Below, one piece after another: positions 1 through 11,879 of a stretch of DNA of 64,000 nucleotides. The position numbers were made by a program, and so were the translations under genes. The DNA is from Gymnogyps californianus. Lineage: Eukaryota; Chordata; Aves; Accipitriformes; Cathartidae. Position 1 is the first letter of the stretch, and each line of letters opens with the position of its first letter. The stretch covers positions 23,231,437-23,295,436 of the forward strand of contig NC_059500.1 of assembly GCF_018139145.2 (NCBI RefSeq), read 5' to 3'. Below the pieces are notes generated by a model that was not told where the DNA came from, did not search any database, and worked only from the letters and a program-made list of their open reading frames with translations.

Positions 1-891
1 CAGCCAGAGAGAGTGGAGCGAGAAGATGTGAGAGGAACAACTGCGCAGACACCAAGGTCAGTGAAGAAGGAGGGGGAGGAGGTGCTCCAGGCGCCGGAGC
101 AGAGAGATTCCCCTGCAGCCCGTGGTGAAGACCATGGTGAGGCAGGCTGTCCTCCTGCAACCCATGGAGGTCCACGGTGGAGCAGAAATCCACCTGCAGC
201 CTGTGGAGGACCCCATGCCATAGCAGGTGGATGCCCGAAGGAGGCTGTGACCCCATGGGAATCCCGTGCTGGAGCAGGCTCCTGGCAGGACCTGTGGACC
301 TGTGGACCCATGGAGAGAGGAGCCCATGCTGAAGCAGGTTTGCTGGCAGGACTTGTGACCCTGCAGGAGACCCACGCTGGAGCAGTTCATGAAGAACTGT
401 AGCCTGTGGGAAGGACTCACGTTGGAGAAGTTTGTGAAGGACTGTCTCCCATGGGAGGGACCCCACGCTGGAGCAGGGGAAGAGTGTGAGGAGTCCTGCC
501 CCTGAGGAGGAAGGACCGGCAGAAACAACGTGTGATGAACTGACCCAAACCCCCATTCCCTCTCCCCCTGTGCCGCTCAGGGGGGAGGAGGTAGAGAAAA
601 TAAGGCGTAAAGTTAACCCCAGGAGGAAGGGAGGGATGGGGGGAAGGTGTTTTAAGATTTGGTTTTATTTCTCATTATCCTGCTCTGATTTGACTAGTAA
701 TAAATTAAATTAATTTTTTCCCCAAGTCGAGTCTGTTTTGCCCGTGATGGTAATTGCTGAGTGATCTCCCTGTCCTTATCTCGACCCACAAGCCTTTGAT
801 TTTATTTTCTCTCCCCTGTCCAGTTGAGGAGGGGGAGTGATAGAGCAGCTTTGGTGGGCATCTGGCATCCAGCCAGGGTCAACCCAACACA
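1..891 (+). mobile_element. Solo LTR, avian ERVL-like 1-kb family, copy 1 (5' end outside window)
   Basis: This stretch aligns by eye almost base for base with the LTR at 41780-42935, starting at that copy's GTGAGAAGATGTGAGAGGA segment, so the 5' third lies left of the window. It has the purine-rich internal repeat with GCTGGAGCAG-type ends, an AATAAA polyadenylation signal at 699-704, the family's U5 segment (CTTATCTCGACCCAC) and the terminal CCAACACA ending at 891. It lacks one 49-bp internal repeat unit that is present in the copy at 41780. No retroviral coding sequence follows, so it is a solo LTR or an LTR fragment. Open frames in it on both strands (13-402 plus, 58-528 minus) follow from its GC-rich repeats and are not genes. 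Confidence 0.85.
699..704 (+). promoter_or_regulatory. LTR polyadenylation signal AATAAA
   Basis: AATAAA lies 187 bases before the LTR end. The other three copies of the family have the same hexamer at 164-183 bases from their ends. The conserved position fits the R/U5 part of a retroviral LTR. Confidence 0.6.
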
Positions 892-1043
892 CCAGTTCAT
901 CATCATGTAGATTTATTGTCTGGACATCTTCAGTGTTTTAATAACCCCTTGACATGGGCTTTCTTGAAGTTCTTGAGGAAGTATGAAATACCTGTCTGGT
1001 CTGTTTCTAGGACACAAACTGAATAAAGACATTAGCGTGTTAG

Positions 1044-1570
1044 TGAGGCATGTCAAACACACTGTACCACAAATGTGCCCTTGTGGCAAGGGCGGATAAT
1101 GGTATACTGGCCTGCATTAGAACGAGTGTTGCCAGCAGGTCAGACAAGGTGATCCTTTCCCTCTTCTCAGCACTGGTGAGGCCACACCTGGAGTACTGTG
1201 TCCAGTTCTGGGTTCCCCAGTACAAGACAGACATGGACATACTGGAGAGAGTTCAGTGAAGGGCCACAAAGGTGATGAAGGGACTGGAGGATTGCTCCTA
1301 GGAGGAAAGGCTGAGAGCTGGGACTGTTCAGCCTGGAGAAGAGAAGGCCCAGGGGGTTCTCATCAATGTGTATAAATACCTGAAGGAAGGGTACAAAGAG
1401 GACAAAGCCAGGCTTTTTCCATTGGTGCCCAGTGAAAAGACCAGAGGCAATGGGCACAGACTGAAACACGGGAGGTTCCCTCTGAACATCAGGAAACACT
1501 TTTTACCTGTGAGGGTGACCGAGCACTGGCACAGGTTGCCCAGAGAGGTTGTGGAGTCTCCATACTTAGA
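1044..1570 (+). mobile_element. CR1 LINE, older copy, 5' part (split by nested CR1)
   Basis: Plus-strand CR1 tail. Residues encoded at 1050-1259 match the end of CR1 ORF2 ([33 protein letters not shown]). They are followed by the typical CR1 3' untranslated text: GGACTGGAGGATTGCTCC, GGCACAGGTTGCCCAGAGAG and GTTGTGGAGTCTCCATACTT. It stops abruptly at 1570, where a minus-strand CR1 begins. The missing last 140 bases of the same tail resume at 5158, so this is one element interrupted by a later insertion. Confidence 0.88.
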
Positions 1571-2063
1571 ATCCTACAATCAGAGAATAATTTAGGTTGG
1601 AAAAGACCCTTAAGATCATTGAGTCCAACTGTTAACCTAACACTGCCAAGTCCACCACTAAACCATGTCCCTAAGCGCCACATCTACACATCTTTTAAAT
1701 ACCTCCAGGGATGGTGACTCAACCACCTCCCTGGACAGCCTGTTCCAGTGCTCGATAACGTTTTTGGTCAAGAAATTTTTCCTAATATCCAATCTAAACC
1801 TCCCCTGGCGCAACCTGGGGCTGTTCCCTCTTGTCCTATTGCTTATTACTTGGGAAAAGAGACTGACACCGCTTCACTGTAACCTCCTTTCAGGTAGTTG
1901 TAGAGACCGATAAGGTCTCCTCTTAGTCTGCTTTTCTCCAGACTTAACAACCCCAGTTCCCTCAGCCGCTCCTCATAAGACTTGTGCTCTAGCCCTTCAG
2001 CAGCTTTGTTGTTCTTCTTTGGACATGCTCCAGCACCTCAATGTCTGTCTTGTAGTGAGGGGC

Positions 2064-3305
2064 TCAAAACTGAACAGGGTATTTGAGGTGCAGCCTCACC
2101 AGGGCTGAGTACAGGGGGACAATCGCTTCCCTCGCGCTGCTGGCCATGCTATTTCTGATACAAGCCAGGATGCTACTGGCCTTCTTGGCCACCTGGGCAC
2201 ACTGCCGGCTCATATTCAGCCGGCTGTCGACCACCACCCCCAGGTCCTTTTCTGCCAGACAGCTTTCCAGGCACACTTCCCCAAGCCTGTAGTGTTGCAT
2301 GGGGTTGTTGTGACCCAGGTGCAGGACCCAGCACTTAGCCTTGTTGAACCTCATACAATTGGCCTTGACCCATCGATCCAGCCTGTTCAGATCCCTCTGT
2401 AGAGCCTTTCTACCCTCAAGCAGATCAACATTCCTGCCCAACTTGGTGTCATCTGCCAACTTACTGAGGGTGTACTCAATCCCCTCATCCAGATCATTAA
2501 TAAAGATATCAAACAGAACTGTCCCCAGTACTGAGCCCTGGGGAACGCCACTTGTGACCGGCCGCCACCTGGATTTAACTCCATTCACCACCACTCTTGG
2601 GGCCCGGCCATCCAGCCAGTTTTTTACCCAGCGAAGAATACACCTGTCCAAGCCATGAGCAGCCAGTCTCTCCAGCAGAATGCTGTGGGAAATGGTGTCA
2701 AAGGCTTTACTAAAGTCCAGGTAAACAACATCCACAGCCTTTCCCTTGTTCACTAAGCGGGTCATCTCGTCACAGAAGATCAAGCTAGTCAAGCAGGACT
2801 TGGCTTTCATAAAGCCATATTGGCTGATCACCTGGTTGTCCTGTACATGCCGTGTGATGGCACTCAAGATGATCTGCTCCATAACCTTCCCTGGCACTGA
2901 GGTCAGACTGACAGGCATGTAGTTCCTCAGATCTTCTTTCTGGCCCTTCCTGTAGATGGGTGTCACACTGGCTAACTTCCAGTCAACTGGGACCTCCCTG
3001 GTTTGCCAGGACTGCTGATAAATGGTTGAAAATGTCTTGATGAGCACTTCCGCCAGCTCCTTCAGTACTCTTGGGTGGATTCCATCTGGCCCCATAGACC
3101 CGTGTGTGTCTCAGTGGTGTAGCACGTCACTAACCATTTCCCCTTGGATTATGGGGGCTTCATTCTGCTCCCCATCTCTGTCTTCTAGTGCAGCGGGCTG
3201 GGTACCCCAAGAACAATTGGTCCTACTATTAAAGACTGAGGCAAAGAAGGCATTAAGTACCTCAGCCTTTTCCTTGTCCTTTGTCACTATGTATCCCCCC
3301 TGCAT
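2064..3305 (-). pseudogene. CR1 ORF2 reverse-transcriptase domain (decayed, no longer part of an intact ORF2)
   Basis: A 343-codon frame (3095-2064) encodes a clear CR1-clade reverse transcriptase, preceded in the same frame by 3305-3111 (TKDKEKAEVLNAFFASVF), the usual N-terminal entry. Motifs in order, by residue of the 343-residue frame: [13 protein letters not shown] at about 2; the motif A region [11 protein letters not shown] at about 124 with its catalytic aspartate; GVPQGSVLG (motif B) at about 183; and LADDTKLG (motif C) at about 213, with both catalytic aspartates kept. The frame then runs through the thumb and C-terminal part ([24 protein letters not shown]) and stops a little before the usual end. 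It is an inactive LINE fragment, because the endonuclease part is broken by stops and lies in another frame. Confidence 0.85.
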
Positions 3306-3597
3306 CCAATAAAGGATGGAGATTCTCCATAGCCCTCCTTTGGTTGCTAATGTATTTATAGAAAAATTTTTTATTGTCTTTTACTGCAGTAGCCAAATTA
3401 AGTTCTAGTTGGGCTTTGGCCCTTCTAATTTTCTCCTTGCATAACCTCATGACATCCTTGTAGTCCTCCTGAGTTGCCTGCCTTTTATTCCAAAGGTCAC
3501 AAACTCTCTTTTTTTTCCTGAGTTCCAGTCAAAGCTCTCTGTTCAGCCAGACTGGTCTTCTTCCCCACCGGCTCGTCTTTCAGCACATAGGGACGGC

Positions 3598-4602
3598 CTA
3601 CTCCTGCGCCTTTAAGATTTCCTTCTTGAAAAATGTCCAGCCTTCCTGGACTCCTTTGCCCTTTAGGACTGCTTCCCAATGGAATCTCTCAACCAGGCCC
3701 CTAAACAGGCCAAAGTCTGCCCTCCAGAAGTCCAAGGCAGCAGTTCTGCTAACTCCACTCCTTACTTCTCCAAGAATTGAAAACTTTATCATTTCATGAT
3801 CACTGTGCCCAAAACAGCCTCCAACCATCACATCACCCACAAGTCCTTCTCTGTTCGCAAAAGACAGGTCCAGTGGGGCGCTTTCCCTAGTTGGCTCACT
3901 CACCAACTGTGTCATGAAGTTATCTTCCACACACTCCAGGAACCTCCTAGACTGTTTCCTCTCTGCTGTATTGTAATTCCAGCAGGCATCTGGTAAGCTG
4001 AAGTCCCCTCCGAGAACAAGAGCTAGCGATCATGAGACTTCTCCCAGTTGCTTATAGAATATTTCATCTGTCTCTTCATCCTGGTTGGGTGGTCTATAAC
4101 AGACTCCCACCATGATATCTGTCTTGTTGGCCTTCCCCCTGATTCTTACCCATAAACGCTTGACTCTTTCATCACCATTGTCAAGCTCTAGACAGTAAAA
4201 ACCCTCCCTAACATACACGGCTACCCCATCACCTCTCCTTCCTTGTCTATCCCTTCTGAAGAGTTTATAGCCATCCATTGCAGCACTCCAGTTGCGTCAG
4301 TCATCCCACCATGTCTCTGTGATTGCAGTTATGTCATATTTTTCCAGCTGCACAATGGCCTCCAACTCTTCCTGTCTGTTGCCCATGCTGTGTGCATTGG
4401 CATAGATGCACTTCATTTGGGCTATTGATCCCACTACCTTTTTTGGGGGAGAAGCCCTAATTCCTATGTGACTGTTTTCAGGTGTTTCTGTGGTTTCTAA
4501 CGCATTAACAACCCTTACGTCTTTGCTGCCATGTGAATCTCCATCCCCTACCTCCAATGAGATGGCTAGGGTGCTGCACACATTAGTACAGGGACATTTC
4601 AA
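3598..4602 (-). pseudogene. CR1 ORF2 APE-type endonuclease domain, broken by stops
   Basis: Three pieces in one frame cover the endonuclease that nicks target DNA. 4602-4297 contains YANAHSMGNRQEELEAI and ITETWWDD (metal-binding glutamate region). 4278-4030 contains DGYKLFRRDRQGRRGDGVAVYV and VGVCYRPPNQDEE. 3930-3598 contains the C-terminal GHSDHEMI with the catalytic SDH triad. The joins are in-frame TGA codons (after WWDD, and after GEVS), the second reading TGATCG where a CGA arginine is likely ancestral, so CpG decay is a plausible cause. Downstream, at about 3590, further stops interrupt the linker. Confidence 0.8.
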
Positions 4603-4736
4603 ATGTGCTTCAGTGTACTCAGCATATCATGGAGCAGATCAAAGGACCTCACTAGCACACCGTCCCTCTAACATTGGCATGCCACCCTCAGGCTTATCTC
4701 TAGTGAGCCTGGTTTTATCCCATTCTCCCTTCAAAT

Positions 4737-4967
4737 CTAGTTTAAAGCTCTTGCAATGAGCCCTGCTAACTGCAAAAATCCTTTTCCCCTTTGAGACAGG
4801 TGTACCCCATCTGCCACTAGCAGGCCTGGTGTCGTGTAGTCTGACCCATGATCAAAAACCCTAAAATTCTGCTGGTGACACCAGTCATGGAGCCAGGTAC
4901 TGATCTGCTGGGTCTTCCTGTTTCTTCCCTCACCATTCGCTGCAGCTGGAAGGATAGAGGAGAACAC
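4737..4967 (-). pseudogene. CR1 ORF1 C-terminal esterase-like remnant
   Basis: The 76-codon frame contains LVADGVHLSQRGKGFLQLA and LIARALN at its end. This matches, from memory, the C-terminal part of the CR1 ORF1 protein, which has an SGNH-hydrolase-like (esterase) domain with a conserved D-x-x-H near the end (here DGVH). It lies just upstream of ORF2 in the nested minus-strand CR1, where ORF1 belongs. The N-terminal part is lost or out of frame toward 5157. Confidence 0.65.
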
Positions 4968-5157
4968 TACTTGTGCTCCTGATCCCTTAACCAGTCATCC
5001 CAAGGCCTTGAAGTCTCTCTTGATTGCCCTTGGACTTCTTATTGCAACTTCATCACTGCCTACATGAAAAACCAATAATGGATAATAATGTGAGGGCCGT
5101 ACCATGGTAGGAAGTTTTCTCATCACATATTTAACCTGGGCTCCAGGGAGGCAGCAG

Positions 5158-5297
5158 ATACTTGAAGATATTCAAAAAGCATCTGGACACAGTCCTGGGC
5201 AACAAGCGTTAGGTGGCCATGCTGGAGCAGGGAGGTTGGACCAGATGGCATCCAGAGGTCCCTGCCAGCTTCAACCATTCTGTGATTCTGTGATTTT
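5158..5297 (+). mobile_element. CR1 LINE, older copy, 3' part (continuation of 1044-1570)
   Basis: Plus-strand CR1 terminal segment: GATATTCAAAAAGCATCTGG, GTCCTGGGCAACAAGC, TTGGACCAGATGGCATCCAG. It ends in ATTCTGTGATTCTGTGAT, the CR1 3'-terminal repeat. Its first bases continue exactly where the copy at 1570 stops (CTCCATACTT then GAAGATATTC), so the two pieces are halves of one insertion. Confidence 0.88.
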
Positions 5298-7940
5298 GAA
5301 ACTCTGCACACCCTAAAAATGGTGACTTCTTTTGAGTTCGTGACATACCAGTTTATGTCTTTTTGACTGATTTGGTAGTTGTCATCTTAGTCCTCATACA
5401 AGACAGACCTAAAAACCTGGTGCTGCACTCTGGCAGAGAGATCAAAAGTGCTTGAGCTACCCACCTAGGCTGTCAAGAAAGGGACAGAGACCTTTAAGGA
5501 ACAAGTCCTACCTAAGCCTTAGGGCTAAGACAATGTCCTAGTTGAGGGGGACCAAAGTGTCCAACCTCTTTTGGGATGAGTAGGGTAAATCACTCAGGTT
5601 CCTCCACCTGAACAGCACATTCAAACACTGTGTGCTGCTTCTTCCTGCTCTGCCCTCCTCCAGCATGAACGCTGGCCTGATTAGCAAGCTCTGTTCAACT
5701 GCATTTTGAGTAAGCCTAGTAAATCAGGCCACCCCAAAAACTGTGGAGAATTTTGACCCCTCTTTCCAATTTTGGATTGGTGGCAGGCTCTACCCCTAGC
5801 TTGCCCAGAGTCGTGCTTCTGAGCACACCTCCAAGTCAGCATTAAACATCTAAGGGAATTTGAGCTTCAAAAAAGGGAGCCTGATTTCATGTACTGACTT
5901 TAGATAATACTTAATTCCAGGCAGTCAAATTATTCTCTCAGGGGCGGGCATATAACAGTGCTACCTGAGCTGGCCGTCTGATCACACTAAGCTGAACTTT
6001 CTAAGCTTGGCTTTTTGAGCCTTTTCAAATATTTTAAAATAAATTGAGTGAGAAATTCACAAGCAAAGCAGGAATTGAAAGGGTATAATTAATCCCTGGT
6101 ATCAGAGATCTCGATCTGTTTCCAATGGTTAAAAACCTCCATTTGTCTCTAGAAAGGACTCCATTATAGATTATACCTCTCTGCCAGACTGAGTATTTGT
6201 TGTGGTTTTGGTAAATGCTGTTTTAAGTTTGATAAAAGTTGGCAAAACCACTTTTAGTGTATGCAGGTTATGTTTATACAGTGAAACACTAATTATCATA
6301 GCAAATGAAAAAAATAAATATACACTATTTTGATGTGTAACTGACCACAGAAATGTTTCAGATAAATTGGATAGGATGAAAAAATATTTTCCAGGATACT
6401 CTTCCCCACTTAGATTTTAGAAGTAAATGCAGTTAACTGAAAGTATAATTTCTCAGCCTTCCTTTAGCTTTTAACTTTGAAGAAAAAAGTGTGTGCCTGA
6501 GCAACCACTGGCCTGAATGCAGCTATATGGGAGAGAAAGCACACATGTCAAACTTCTAGACATTCTCCCATTCCTATGTTGGGACAGACATCCAAGTATA
6601 TCATGCCAAAGATTGGAAATACGTAAGAAATTTTAAAAGTCTAGACATTACCTTCTGTCAGTTTCCAGACATGGCTGCTTTTATCAGAAATAAGATTATG
6701 AGTATCACAACTCTTGGAACTGGACAAGACGGCCTATCTGTAAGGTTGTGAAGTCCATGGTACAATGTTGCTTCATGAGGTTTTTCAAAGTAATTGAGAT
6801 GAGAAGTTGGAACTTCCTACATCTAATGTGTAAATTCTGCATCCTATGTGTTGGGTTAACAATTTCTGAAGCAGACTTGTACTTTCTTACTTGCAAGGAT
6901 CAAATCTAATGGGGAATTACTCTACTTCAGTGAACAGGACTTAATTACATTTTTACAGATAAGTCCAGATAAGGTTCTTAGGACATTTTTACTTTGTAGT
7001 TGCACAGAAAGGGGAAGAAAATGTTGATGACACTATACATACAGAAATCTCAAGGTATCTTACACCCTAGCCACTAAATCATTCAAACAACTGTGTTCAA
7101 CCCATCTTGCTAACACCACGCAACAGATAAATCAGCTATTTGGAAGGAGAGTTAGGTCTTAAAATTTTCTCAGGAAGGCATTACAAAAGAAAGCATACCA
7201 TTCTCAAGCTGTCATTTGTTAGGAACAGGAACAAAACTAGCCCCTAATGAGTCCAGATTATGAAATAACTCTGATTACAGATCTTCCAAAGCTTATTGTG
7301 CAGAAATTGCAAAAGAAAGCATGCCATTTGAACTCTAATGTTAGGAGTGGAAGTAAAATGGGTTCTAAAATAACTGAGATATAAAATAGCTCAGGTTACC
7401 TATATTGAAGAGGTACTAGGAAGACATCCATTATTTTCTTCAAAAAGTTGTTTTCAACATAAGATACATATATAATTAATTCAAAAGGTTCTTCATGATA
7501 TTATTTCCCTTTTTATCTTTAATCCTATGTGAATTTGCCATACCTTTCAATTTAGAAAAGAACATGTCCCATACACAGGCTAAAGCTATGTGAATATATA
7601 GTACAGTCTCTCCTTGTCACTAGTAAGAATGAAACCAGGGGCAAGTGCCCTGTTCCAATCCTAATAATAGCTATTGTATTTTAGAAAGTGTCAGAATAAG
7701 GCTAAATTCTTATCAGGTGGAAATCAACAGAAGTAGTAGTGTAAGGAAGTATATACAAGCCATTCCCACTCCCTCGTGACTTATTTCTTGTTTTCTGGTG
7801 TTAGTACATTAATTTTCAGTCGTGTTTGACTAACCATTGAGCAGTATGTTATTATACTCGGCATATATGGATGCACACGTACTCTGTGTAAAGGGGAATG
7901 GTTCAAATGCATGAAGCTTTGCTACAGAGTGGCTGGTTGA
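5298..7940. other. No gene recognised; AT-rich unique sequence
   Basis: Non-coding by eye. The longest open frame (6705-6896, minus, 63 codons) has no recognisable domain or splice context. I see no LTR or CR1 match in this stretch. Confidence 0.5.
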
Positions 7941-8113
7941 GAGCTTAGAAGTCAGAAGCGGAGGGTAGGACAACACAATGGGTGTCCCTTGCAGACTACT
8001 CCATCAAGAAGTAGTGTTGGATGAAACCTTCCATAAACAGCTGGAAGAAGCTTCAAGATTGCAGGTCTTGGTCCTCGTGGGAGACTTAAACTGCTATAAC
8101 ATCTTCTGGAAGA
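7941..8113 (+). mobile_element. CR1 LINE fragment, endonuclease coding part only
   Basis: From 7978 the plus strand reads without a stop as MGVPCRLLHQEVVLDETF, then KQLEEASRLQ, then VLVLVGDLNCYNIFWK. This lines up with the CR1 endonuclease segment of the copy nested at 1571-5157 (VGVCYRPPNQDEE, FYKQLGE) and with the CR1 GDFN motif known from the family (here GDLN). Bases 7951-7977 (GTCAGAAGCGGAGG) match the preceding VRIRGK part with a stop. Neither the 3' UTR nor the reverse transcriptase is present, so this is an internal relic, too short to be picked up by its 3' end. Confidence 0.7.
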
Positions 8114-11100
8114 CACTTACATATGGCATGTCCAATGCATACGTATGCTACATATAAGATCATTGTTCCTGTGGGCTGCACAATGACTGTATTCAGTGCC
8201 GCTTGCAGTGCTACTATGCAAGCAGGATTTTATCTGTTAACTTACAGCTAACTTGGGTATAGCCATCCATCCAGACTGTAGTGACCTCAGGGTAGCTGCA
8301 GCCTATTAACCCATATATTACACTCTCAGTCATAGTCAAACATAGTCCTTGTGTGTTTTGTTTTATTTTTGTTTTTTACCACAGAGGATGAGAAGCCAAG
8401 CCCTAAAAGTAACTCTTCGCAGTTGACTTTGCCCCTAAGACACATCTGAGGATACAGCTATGGCACTGCTTTAAAAGGTAATCATACTGCATTTCCTGAG
8501 GTGGCTGCAGAAGGCGGCAGGGTTCCTGAGCTGGATTTAACCTAACTCCGTTGGCTACTTGCAATAGCATCATCACAATGTGTGCAGCTACGGCAAGGAC
8601 TGAGGTTTTCTAAGCACCCACTATGAAGCTAGTGTTATCAAGGCTACACAGAATCAGCACATAAATGAGAGAGTTCATGCTTATGCCTGTTTCATTTGGT
8701 GAAGTACTTTGGTAAGTCTGATTAGATCACAGTATCAAAATGAAAATGAACAGATTTACCCTTCGACAGAAACATCCATTTTCAGCCTCCTAACTGAGCA
8801 TAAAATAAAATAAATCTGAGTAATATGGTGAAACAGAGTTAAAAGTGGGGGGAAAAAAGAAAGTCCTCTGTTCTTTAAGCACAGATAAACTTCTGTATAA
8901 CCATTTTAGCCCACAAACAGAAATGTCATACGAGCTCCAGCCACAAGATTTCAGATTCTTTTATTCTACCTTAACCCCCCAATTTTTTGATGTAGTGGTA
9001 GATAAGTAAGAAGAGGAGAGAAGACAGCCTACCCTATGTAGTCTCTGAGGTCATTATTGACCACATGCTAAGAAAAGATGAGCAACAGAGGAAACCACAG
9101 ACCAAACAGCACAGATCTTCCAATAATCAGTCTCATGTACCTCCCCACAGCAACATCACCTCACCTGTGGGAACACTCTTTTCCAGTGGGAGATGAGCAC
9201 ATTTGTGGGGAACAGAAGAAAACCCTGGATAGGCCTAGAGTTGAAGCCATATTTAACACGGCATTAACATGAACTATCTGCAAGTCTCTGATTAAACCAA
9301 TATGATCTTCAGTATCCAAAAAAATAATCAAATCCAGAAAGCTATTAGGTACTGGGCTCATGATAGTCTCCCTCTGTAAATATTTGTCCTATTAGAAGAG
9401 TGATTTTTAGGGAAATGCCTTGAGACTGCTGTCCCATTCTGAGAAAGCCCTTTCCTCCATTGCTGAATCCTGGTAGAGAATAAAGTATTTACCTAGAAAA
9501 AAGGCAGCTTTTGTCAAAGAAGATTTTAATGTAGGAGCTGGGATAGAAGCTGTCTGGAGAGGAAATGTCAATGGCTAGTGAGGACAGTAGTGTGGTTATC
9601 TTCCATCTTTTGATGGTACTACTTACAGCAAGAACTATGCCCTGGTCTCTCTGGAGCCGATATTTACCATAACTAAGGGCAAGCATAAAGGAATAAGATT
9701 ATTTTTAAGAATTAAATCTTAACAGGTGAGGTTCCAAATGAATTACAACTGACAGGGATTACAACAGGCAAAGGGAGCTGTTTCTACAAATCTATTAGCA
9801 GTTAGTGAATGAGGGAAGGAAGCACATACCTAGTACTTAAGAAGGGAATATAAACAATGGCAACACTTCATTATTCATAAAAATATGTAGAACTAGAACA
9901 GCTGTCAAGAGATGATCTTTTAAACACTTCCTCAAGGCACAATCAACCACATCTATAATGTTTCTGCCAGAGGGCCTGTCAGCATGCACTTCATTATGTC
10001 AAGCTATGAAAATAACATTACTATTCAAGACAAGCTTCTGTAGTGCTACTATTCAAACGATGTTTTCTAATGTCTGTGCTATGCCACCCATAGCATAGCT
10101 TAAGGCCATTAGTCATTATCTTCCCTACCTGGGAGAAAGAGAACACACCACTCCTTTGATCTTTGCAGATATTTTCTGTACTCTTGAGGGATGTTATTTT
10201 CCCTCAGGGTTCTTGTATTTGGACTGAACAATCAAAATTCGTTCAAACTACTTTTAAAGGTCAGTTAGATTTCTGATCATTTGTGGTCAACATTTTTCTT
10301 CAACAGAAACTAGACTCAACTTTGCAGCTGAGAGATTATCAGTTTCATTTGCCTTTGAAAATTACATTAGAGTTTACACATCACATTATGCTGTTTGCTT
10401 TTTCTTTTTCCTGCAGTCTTGCATTGGTGAATCATGCTCAGTTTTAATAGCATTTTTTGCTTCAGTCCTAAAAATAAAAAGTTAAACTATGGCTAGATGT
10501 TTAATTTAATTGAAATGAAGTGAAGATAGTACCAGAGGCCAAAGTAAGGAAGGTGATTTCCAGGGTTCTTTAAAAATGAGTATTATGTTTATCACTTTCC
10601 TTCCCACCAATGCCAAGGACGTTAGAGGAGAGCTGTTTCAATTCCTTAGGAAAAAAGAGATAAATTTTGGGGATTTCACAAATTTCATAAACATTTCTCT
10701 CTTTGCTTTAGAAATGATCCACATTTTCCCCTTCTGTCTTGCTTTTTTTCTCTTATTTTCTTATTTTCAAAATGAGTGTTTGATTTGACATTTTCATCTT
10801 CAAACTCAGAATAATTCCATCATTAAAATGGAAGTGTAAGAAGGTTTGATATTGGTGAAAAATGCCTTCAGAATTGGAAAGTACAAGAAACACAAATTTA
10901 TAAATGTCTTTGAATAGTCTGAGCAGAAAGATAATGTTTAGTATAACAAGACCCAAGCAGTAAGGAGTGTGGGAAGCAGAATGGTCAAGAGAAGTTATGT
11001 GTGAGGATAACGTCCTCTGATGCTGACACTCCTCTTGTGAGTTGTGATTATACACTTTTAAATGATGGTATATAATTTGCTTAGGGAGTGGACTGAATTC

Positions 11101-11879
11101 ATATGGCCATACCTGAATTTTGAGCTTACTCTCGTGGTTCTGGAAGACTGACTGTACTGAGGGCTGCTTTACTTCTTACTTGAATTGACTCTTTTGTGTA
11201 TCCTCATGCCTGTTGCTGCTGTTAGAGCTCATTTTGTGCAGCAGGGCAAGTCCCCATTTCAGGAAGATGCTCCATGGGTTGTACACCCTTCTGAGCACAG
11301 TGTCAGCCAGGCTTTGTGCTTCCTGGTGGAAAAATCCTGGGATTCCTGGTCATTTAGGGAGAGTGGATGGCCTGGTCCTGTCTTAGCAGAGCCACATACC
11401 TGTTAAGCTGGAGAAGCTGGAAAGGGCAAAATCCTGTAATGGGAAGAGCTCCAGAGAAGTTGTGGAGGTAGAAGGACAGCAATGAGATCCCCAGAAACCA
11501 TCCCTCTACATATATCATGAGCTAAACTGTGGTCTTGCCAAGAGACTTACTACCAACCTCCAACATCTGATGAATGGCAGCAAGGGGCCCAAGACCAAAC
11601 CTAATGTCTGAGGGTGCTTTTGCCCAGCACAGGCCTGAAACAGACCCAGGAGACCAGGCAATCAAGATTGAGGTCCATAATGCTGCAATTATTCTATTAT
11701 CCTGCCTCATTAATACTTTAGAAAAGAGTACTAGAAACAGGTCGTGTAGAAAATGGATGCTGCCTAGGTTTACTAACCCAGTTTCTGACAGTCAGTGGTT
11801 CAAGGACTTCCTCAGCTGGAGGCTTCTTTCAGGCAGTGACATTCAATAGCCCTCAGTGGACCTACCCTGCACAAATTGC
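8114..11879. other. No gene recognised; unique sequence
   Basis: Scattered frames of 62-100 codons on both strands show no domain, signal peptide or splice-site support. I see nothing beyond ordinary AT-rich intergenic DNA. Confidence 0.5.

Larger units (their letters stand above)
1571..5157 (-). mobile_element. CR1 LINE, 3.6 kb, minus strand, nested in older CR1
   Basis: A long CR1 (chicken repeat 1, non-LTR retrotransposon) read from 5157 down to 1571. In element order it has an ORF1 esterase-like remnant (4967-4737), an APE-type endonuclease (about 4602-3830), a linker, a reverse transcriptase (3305-2064) and a 3' UTR ending near 1571 next to a degenerate terminal repeat. CR1 is about 4.5 kb when full length, so roughly the first kilobase is missing, as expected from incomplete reverse transcription. 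ORF2 is broken: endonuclease and linker share one frame with in-frame stops, while the reverse transcriptase lies in another frame, so at least one frameshift lies near 3300. The element is flanked by a short near-identical duplication, ATACTTAG (1562-1569) and ATACTTGA (5158-5165). Confidence 0.92.

Noticed and set aside
13..528. Overlapping open frames of 129 and 156 codons on opposite strands
   Set aside because: They lie in the GC-rich repeat array of an LTR, recur in the other LTR copies with changed frames, and have no domain or splice context.
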